Source: Gordius sp. MW1 | Lineage: Eukaryota > Nematomorpha > Gordioida > Gordea > Gordiidae | DNA: 64,000 bases | Assembly (NCBI GenBank): GCA_964036665.1 | Contig: OZ038526.1 | Location: forward strand, 33,480,001 to 33,544,000 | Direction of reading: 5' to 3' | Part shown: one piece after another, positions 59,350 to 64,000 of the stretch | Position numbering within the stretch: position 1 is the first letter of the stretch | Layout: each line of letters opens with the position of its first letter | Notes under the pieces: generated by a model | The model's input: only the letters and a program-made list of their open reading frames with translations | Told to the model about the DNA's origin: nothing | Database searches by the model: none | Translations under genes and position numbers: made by a program

Positions 59350-59503
59350 CATGGGCGTAGCCAGGTTTTGGATTAGGGGGGGGGCAAAACGTTTAAAAGT
59401 TCAATTAGAGGGGGGCAAAACATAAATATTTTAATTTTTCAAAGTTTTTGCATTGACAAAATTTTTTTTCGTAGGGGGCGGCCCCCCCCTGGCTACGCCC
59501 ATG
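59350..59503. mobile_element. CATGGGCGTAGCC MITE, copy 4 (intact ends)
   Basis: A 154-bp element with perfect 16-bp inverted ends (CATGGGCGTAGCCAGG) and a perfect 8-bp duplication CATGCCCT at 59342-59349 and 59504-59511. Interior: G run, GGGGCAAAAC twice, an A/T core, and a GGGGGCGGCCCCCCC tract. It is the youngest of the four copies. No coding capacity. Confidence 0.9.
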
Positions 59504-59827
59504 CATGCCCTTAATGGCTGTACACATGTACGTGGCTGAAGGAGACTTTATATATTAAAAACGACAAATAATAAAGAAGATAAAGTAGGTTAGCTTGAGT
59601 AAAAAATTACAAATCAATAAGAAGTTAAAGTATGTTAGCTTATTAATAAAATTTATAGATTAGAAAGAATCATAATCAAATTCAATGCAAAGATATTTAA
59701 ATGTAAATTATACGTTTTGATGCTATTATCTAGGCGTGGAGGGAAAAGCCATTGCAAAGAGGGTGAATCAAGTTGGTTTCAATCATAGCATATAATATTT
59801 TCAAATATGGGAGATCCATTAAAGTCT

Positions 59828-60294
59828 TTAATCCTTGAAGAGGATTGAGTTTAGATTGAGAGATGTGGCAATCGTTTCCTCTTGTTTGTAAACCAAAAAA
59901 ATGTAGCGGTGAAATCCCGTAGCTTTAGGTGGTCCTGGTCCCTTATAGATACTTACGATATTGCCTTTATCCATCTCGCTCCTAGGGATATTATCCACTA
60001 GCCAATGGCGCCAATCTCTTTTTATTGGCTTCTTTCTACTAGGGGCATCAGGATCAATTGTAATCAGGGTATATAAATTTTTGGGATCGGCAGTATATGT
60101 TATTTCCGGTTTCTCGGTTACTTGTGACGGTTTTACTTCAACATTAGGTTGTAACGTTATACCGTTGGGATACCTTATCTCCAATATTTCCTGGCAACAC
60201 TGATACATTTAATAATATCCTCGAATGATTCGGTAGAGCAAACAATAACTTTTGGAATACATAACAAAATTAACGAGAAAGTAAGTAGTAACAT
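59828..60294 (-). pseudogene. PEBP-family (phosphatidylethanolamine-binding) protein, frameshifted
   Basis: The main frame (59828-60208) has ILEIRYPNGITL, ITYTADPKNLYTLITIDPDA, WRHWLVDNIP and GPPKATGFHRYIFLVYKQ, the DPDxPS and GxHRY ligand-pocket motifs of PEBP proteins. Upstream, another frame starts at 60294 with a signal peptide (MLLLTFSLILLCIPKVIVCS) and continues SFEDII. The two are one base out of register, so a one-base loss near 60190-60205 separates a secretion signal from the domain. The C-terminal strands that usually follow HRY-FLVYKQ by about 40 residues are missing; the frame stops at 59828. It is a broken gene, a sequencing error in a real one, or a gene copy carried by a Helitron. 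Confidence 0.75.
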
Positions 60295-60904
60295 CTATTC
60301 TTTATAACGAATAAATAATGTCTCTCTTTCTTTAACAAGTTGACACATGAATAAACACGCAAATTTTGTTGGTTGAATATAACCTGGTATTTAACGTATA
60401 CTAAAATGGCATAAATAACTTTTATTACTCATCGCAGATATAGCTTATTTATCATTATTTCTAAATGCCCTAAAACAAATAGCATATAAATTTTAGTCTT
60501 AAATTTTTTCTATGACTCATAAAAAAATAGCCATTGTCTATCATTTTTTTAAGTGTGTTGTAGATAAGACTGAGAGTTAAATGACACCAGAAATAAGCAG
60601 ATAGGTATCTATATTTTTATATATTTAACTAGCTGTGCCCGGCCAAGCGTTGCTTTGGCTCAGTCCTTAAGTGGTTAAATAAGTATAACCTATTAATAAG
60701 ACTTATCTAAAATAAGGTCATATATGAAATAATTTATAATGTGAAAGGTCCTAATGCTAATGCAAATAAATATCCATAATATTTATTGAAGAGCGATATA
60801 AAATATTTATTAATACATCTACAATGCTAAGGCAATAATCTGGCCAAATTTGGCGGCAATCGGTTGAGAACTTCAAAAGTTATTAGCGCACAAAAAAACG
60901 GCAG

Positions 60905-61974
60905 GATCCGTGGTATGAGGACATCTTCTCCAGTGAAAGGTCCAGTCAAAATCTAATAAAAAGGGGAGAAATGCTAAAAGAAATATAAAATTATAGAATT
61001 TAAAAGGTGATTAGAGTTTGTAGGTTCGCCATTGATTGGATTTATCATCTTAACGTTAAAGTGATATCCGTCAGCACCATCCCAAAATATAATTGGACAT
61101 AGCAGCGATGAGTGTCAGAAACTTTTGTCAAAGCATTGTTTCTCCTATGAAGCACAATGTCTCTAGGTTGAAATTGATCCCCAACTATAACAATGGCGAC
61201 TTCATGTATAGTTGGGGCATTAAATCTTCTCCCATGTTCTCCCGGAGGAGTTTTGTCAGCATGAATGACTATTTTGTGGGTATCTGAAGGCATTATGTCC
61301 AGTGCAGTTTTGAATAAACGCACTAAATTATTATTAGCATGAAGCAGCAACTGAAGCTGTGAAACGATGGATCTTTTTAAACAGCTAAAAATGTCGAGGC
61401 GTGCACCTAATTCTATCTCATCATCTCCAATAAAATATAGTTGTAGGAACTTTTGTTGCCCTTCTGGCAATGGAAGGAGGGAGCCGGCTTTATGATAAAT
61501 TTGACCTTTTACCTTGAATGTAGGCATGAATTGTGTGGTTACAACATCAGCGCCAAACGACGTCATTTGGAAACAGGAGTTGTATTTCCTGATGTTAGAT
61601 AGAAAATGTTTAGAATCAGTAGTATAACCTGCCAGCAATGTTTTTAATGGCTCAGGCGGTTCTGCAAGGTGAGGCAGTTTAACTTTTCCGGCTGCGCAAC
61701 ACATTCCAGTCGTTTCTCCAGCAAATTTCAAGGCATTGCAATGAGGACACACAATAGACATAGTACCAATGAGAACATGGCGAAGTAAACTTTCAATATT
61801 AGATGGGTAAGAAAATGCTAGGCGGTTGCCTGCGGGTAATGGCTGAGCACGTGAAGGTGGCTGAGGCAGAGTTGCAGACTGTTGTAGTTCATTTTCAAGC
61901 TCAAAAGCACGCAATCGGCGCACTCGATCCGTATTTCGTGTTTTACGTCCAATAGATGTTTTCTTGGGGCGCAT
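60905..61974 (-). pseudogene. Helitron RepHel protein, N-terminal region plus helicase remnant
   Basis: The ATG at 61974 opens 309 codons to 61045. CPHCNALKFAGE with GMCCAAGKV is the Helitron N-terminal zinc-binding motif, and RKYNSCFQMTSFGAD, GSLLPLPEGQQKFLQLYFIG, HADKTPPGEHGRRFNAP and DIVLHRRNNALTKVS follow in family order. A shift near 61095 moves the reading to IIFWDGADGYHFNVKMINP. The rolling-circle Rep catalytic core and most of the helicase are gone. At 60905-60955 a fragment FTGEDVLIPRI of the helicase C-terminus remains. Not functional. Confidence 0.88.
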
Positions 61975-62043
61975 GAATCTAAAGTCGATATACTAAGAAA
62001 ATGAAAAATACATAAATAAGGCGAATTTTTTTTAAAGTAAAAC

Positions 62044-62826
62044 TTGTTTTTATTAAATGAAACTTTGTATGCTAAAAAATTATTAAAGTAAAAATGTAGT
62101 GTAATAATAGTATAATGTTTCCCTATGTATTAAAAACATTCAATAGTATTTTACAGAGATAAGTTTAAAGTTTGAAGTTTTAATCAAATATGGTTAAAAA
62201 GATATAATAAATTTAAATGTGGGGTAAAAAATACCATAGAAATGCTCTTAGTTTGGAAAAATATTTCTAATATAAAATTGTTAAGGTTACTTAAACAGCA
62301 GTGATTTGAGTTGTTTCTAATGCATGATGTGTTGTGTTCTTGGGTTTAGACTTTTAAGAAATATAAGGCAACATATGAAGAAATTATTTGTAATATCTTG
62401 AAGTGGGCTGTTTTTATTAAATGAAACTTTGTATGCTAAAGAATTATTAAAGTAAAAATGTAGTGTAATAAAATTGAGGTTACTTAAACAGCAGTGATTT
62501 CAGTGTTTCTAATGCATGATGTGTTGTGTTCTTGGGTTTAGACTTTTCAGAAATATAAGGAACATATGGAGAAATTATTTGTAATATCTTGAAGTGGGCT
62601 GTTTTTATTAAATGAAACTTTGTATGCTAAAAAATTATTAAAGTAAAAATGTAGTGTAATAAAATTGAGGTTACTTAAACAGCAGTGATTTCAGTTGTTT
62701 CTAATGCATGATGTGTTGTGTTCTTGGGTTTAGACTTTTTAGACTTTTCAGAAATATAAGCCAACATATGGAGAAATTATTTGTAATATCTTGAAGTGGG
62801 CTGTTTTTATTAAATGAAACTTTGTA
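62044..62826. repeat. ~190-bp tandem repeat inside the Helitron
   Basis: The word CTGTTTTTATTAAATGAAAC starts units near 62410, 62600 and 62803, with a related start at 62044. Each unit runs through TTAAAGTAAAAATGTAGTG, AACAGCAGTGATTTCAG, GTGTTGTGTTCTTGGG and TGTAATATCTTGAAGTGGG. The first unit is longer by an insertion (62108-62280). Helitrons often carry such arrays next to the 5' end. Confidence 0.8.
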
Positions 62827-63522
62827 CTCTTGATGCGCGCTTTGATTATTATAACAATATTTTCACGTCAAACGTTTAGATACGTAAACCTTTAACAGAG
62901 CACGCGTCTTTTTTATATTATAAAATTTTTAATGTTTTACGATTTTTAATTATTTAGTTGTAACAGATATATATATAATGTAAAAAATAACCCAAAGGTG
63001 AATAAAAATAGTGAAATATGTGACAAAAAATTAGTAGAAAACATTTAAAACTATGAGCACAACTCTAACATAAAATAAAAATCAAGATAAGCGTGGTAGC
63101 TGATGTCCGCTAGATGGCGGTAACCAAATTAAAAAACATGGTTCCCGCTATCGCAGGTTGATAAAAAGTATCTATAAACCATCAATGCTAAGGCAATAAT
63201 CTGGCCAAATTTGGTGGCAATCGGTTGAGAACTCTAAAAGTTATTAGCGTACAAAAAAACGGGACTTAGATTTTTATATATATAGATAACATCAAATGGA
63301 AATGACACCACTATATATAAATACCAACAGAAGTTAAAATTATAGAGACTACACTCTATATAAATATTAACAGAAGTAATTAAATACAATGTAACTATTT
63401 TTTTTGCTAATTATATCTTTTATTAAATGAATTATATACTACTATAAAAATTATATGCGAGGTAAACATTCAAAAATTGCGATCGCGTTGAAATGACAAA
63501 TTATAATTCCGATTTTCTGTTT

Positions 63523-64000
63523 TTAAAAAAAAGTTTCCCTTTTGTCAAGGGTATTGGCAGCTATACGGCGCCCCAATTCTTTCAGGAGGGCTTGGGTTTT
63601 AGGACCTATTGTTGTAGGGGTAGTGGTCACTATAGGGCAGAAAAGGAGTGAGGAATTAAGTTCTGCGTATTTAGCTGACTTTATTCCTTTAGAATTGACA
63701 AGGGGGTCTTTGTTTTGATTTGAGGGTGCAAAGGCATCCGGACAAGTGTAGTCCCATGCTAGGCATAGCCCTTTTGCCCATGGGATGAGGGTCTGTCCAT
63801 CGGGTCTCTTCTTGTCGCTAAGGCAAAGACCATTAGGCTCCAATTGGGAGGGAAAGCCAGCCTTATTGAATGTCTTCTGTAGAAGAGCATTAACAGATGT
63901 GTGACGTAAAAATCTGGCCTTATTAAATTTGCAATGTAGGCCGTGATGACCTTTTGTACCTACAGATGAGCCACATAAGTTGCATTGATGGGGGGCAACT
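63523..64000 (-). mobile_element. Retroelement C-terminal domain, runs off the right edge
   Basis: An uninterrupted minus-strand frame from the window edge reads CNLCGSSVGTKGHHGLHCK, RHTSVNALLQKTFNKAGFP, EPNGLCLSDKKRPDGQTL, PWAKGLCLAWDYTCPDAFAP, then KYAELNSSLLFCPIV and KELGRRIAA. This C-LCG, HGL-C, RPDG, PW--G, WD-TCPD pattern is the domain that follows the reverse transcriptase in many animal retroelements of uncertain clade. The frame diverges after RETFF, just before the usual FL-QR motif, so this copy is 3'-truncated. The same domain type is at 26847-27182. Confidence 0.75.

Larger units (their letters stand above)
60629..63286 (-). mobile_element. Helitron with both termini, internally deleted
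   Basis: Read on the minus strand the element starts TCTATATATATAAAAATC (63286 down) and ends GGCCGGGCACAGCTAG (60629). The flanks are A on the 5' side and T on the 3' side, the A/T target typical of Helitrons. TC at the start, CTAG (a CTRR) at the end and a GC-rich hairpin just before it all fit. The 2658 bp hold the first part of a RepHel protein, a short remnant of the helicase end, a 190-bp tandem array, and at 60821-60900 a second copy of the 5' subterminal sequence found at 63183-63264. Confidence 0.88.

Noticed and set aside
61093-61287. Plus-strand 64-codon frame
   Set aside because: Antisense shadow of the Helitron RepHel frame.

Overview
This window is nuclear DNA of an AT-rich animal. 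The reasons are spliceosomal introns with GT-AG borders, a synaptotagmin gene (a family confined to animals in this C2A-C2B form), and animal-type transposons (RTE-like LINEs, hAT, mariner, Helitron, Penelope-like). Introns range from 33 bp to more than 10 kb. The clade cannot be fixed from the sequence; very short introns fit fast-evolving invertebrates such as flatworms or mites, but that is only a guess. There are no bacterial-style operons.

Layout. From 1 to 10 kb there are two copies of an unrecognised 1.7-2.2 kb repeat family, one per strand, with hairpin ends and internal tandem repeats (a third copy lies at 41.3-43.1 kb). From 10.2 to 46.0 kb a synaptotagmin-7-like gene runs on the plus strand. 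Its pieces are a transmembrane exon, a Ser/Pro/Gly-rich linker exon, a possible alternative first exon, a 27-nt microexon, two more linker exons and five C2 exons. My exon set is phase-consistent throughout and gives about 769 codons, or about 590 from the alternative start. Its large introns hold a hAT MITE, a mariner relic, an RTE-like LINE split by a hAT element with a perfect 8-bp target duplication, a second decayed LINE, a retroelement 3' end between long direct repeats, and a near-perfect palindromic element between the C2A and C2B exons.

Downstream, 46.6-49.2 kb is a head-to-head pair of Penelope-like retroelement copies. At 50.6-51.5 kb there is a second long palindrome related to the one inside the synaptotagmin gene. 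A putative coding exon of unknown identity (minus strand) lies at 51.6-51.8 kb, followed by a largely empty stretch, a reduced LTR element (55.6-57.0 kb) and a small inverted-repeat element with 35-bp tandem repeats.

At 57.7-58.3 kb is a complete five-exon NOP16 gene (ribosome biogenesis), with introns of 33, 34, 87 and 39 bp. Then come a MITE, a frameshifted PEBP-family gene with a signal peptide (minus strand), a precisely bounded but internally deleted Helitron (60629-63286), and the C-terminal domain of another retroelement running off the right edge.

The host genes (synaptotagmin-7-like: calcium-triggered membrane fusion; NOP16: 60S subunit assembly; PEBP: unknown ligand) have no evident functional link. 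Most of the rest is layered transposon debris. Four copies of one small MITE family, each flanked by an 8-bp duplication, show recent activity. Exon borders and protein identities were read by eye, with no database search.
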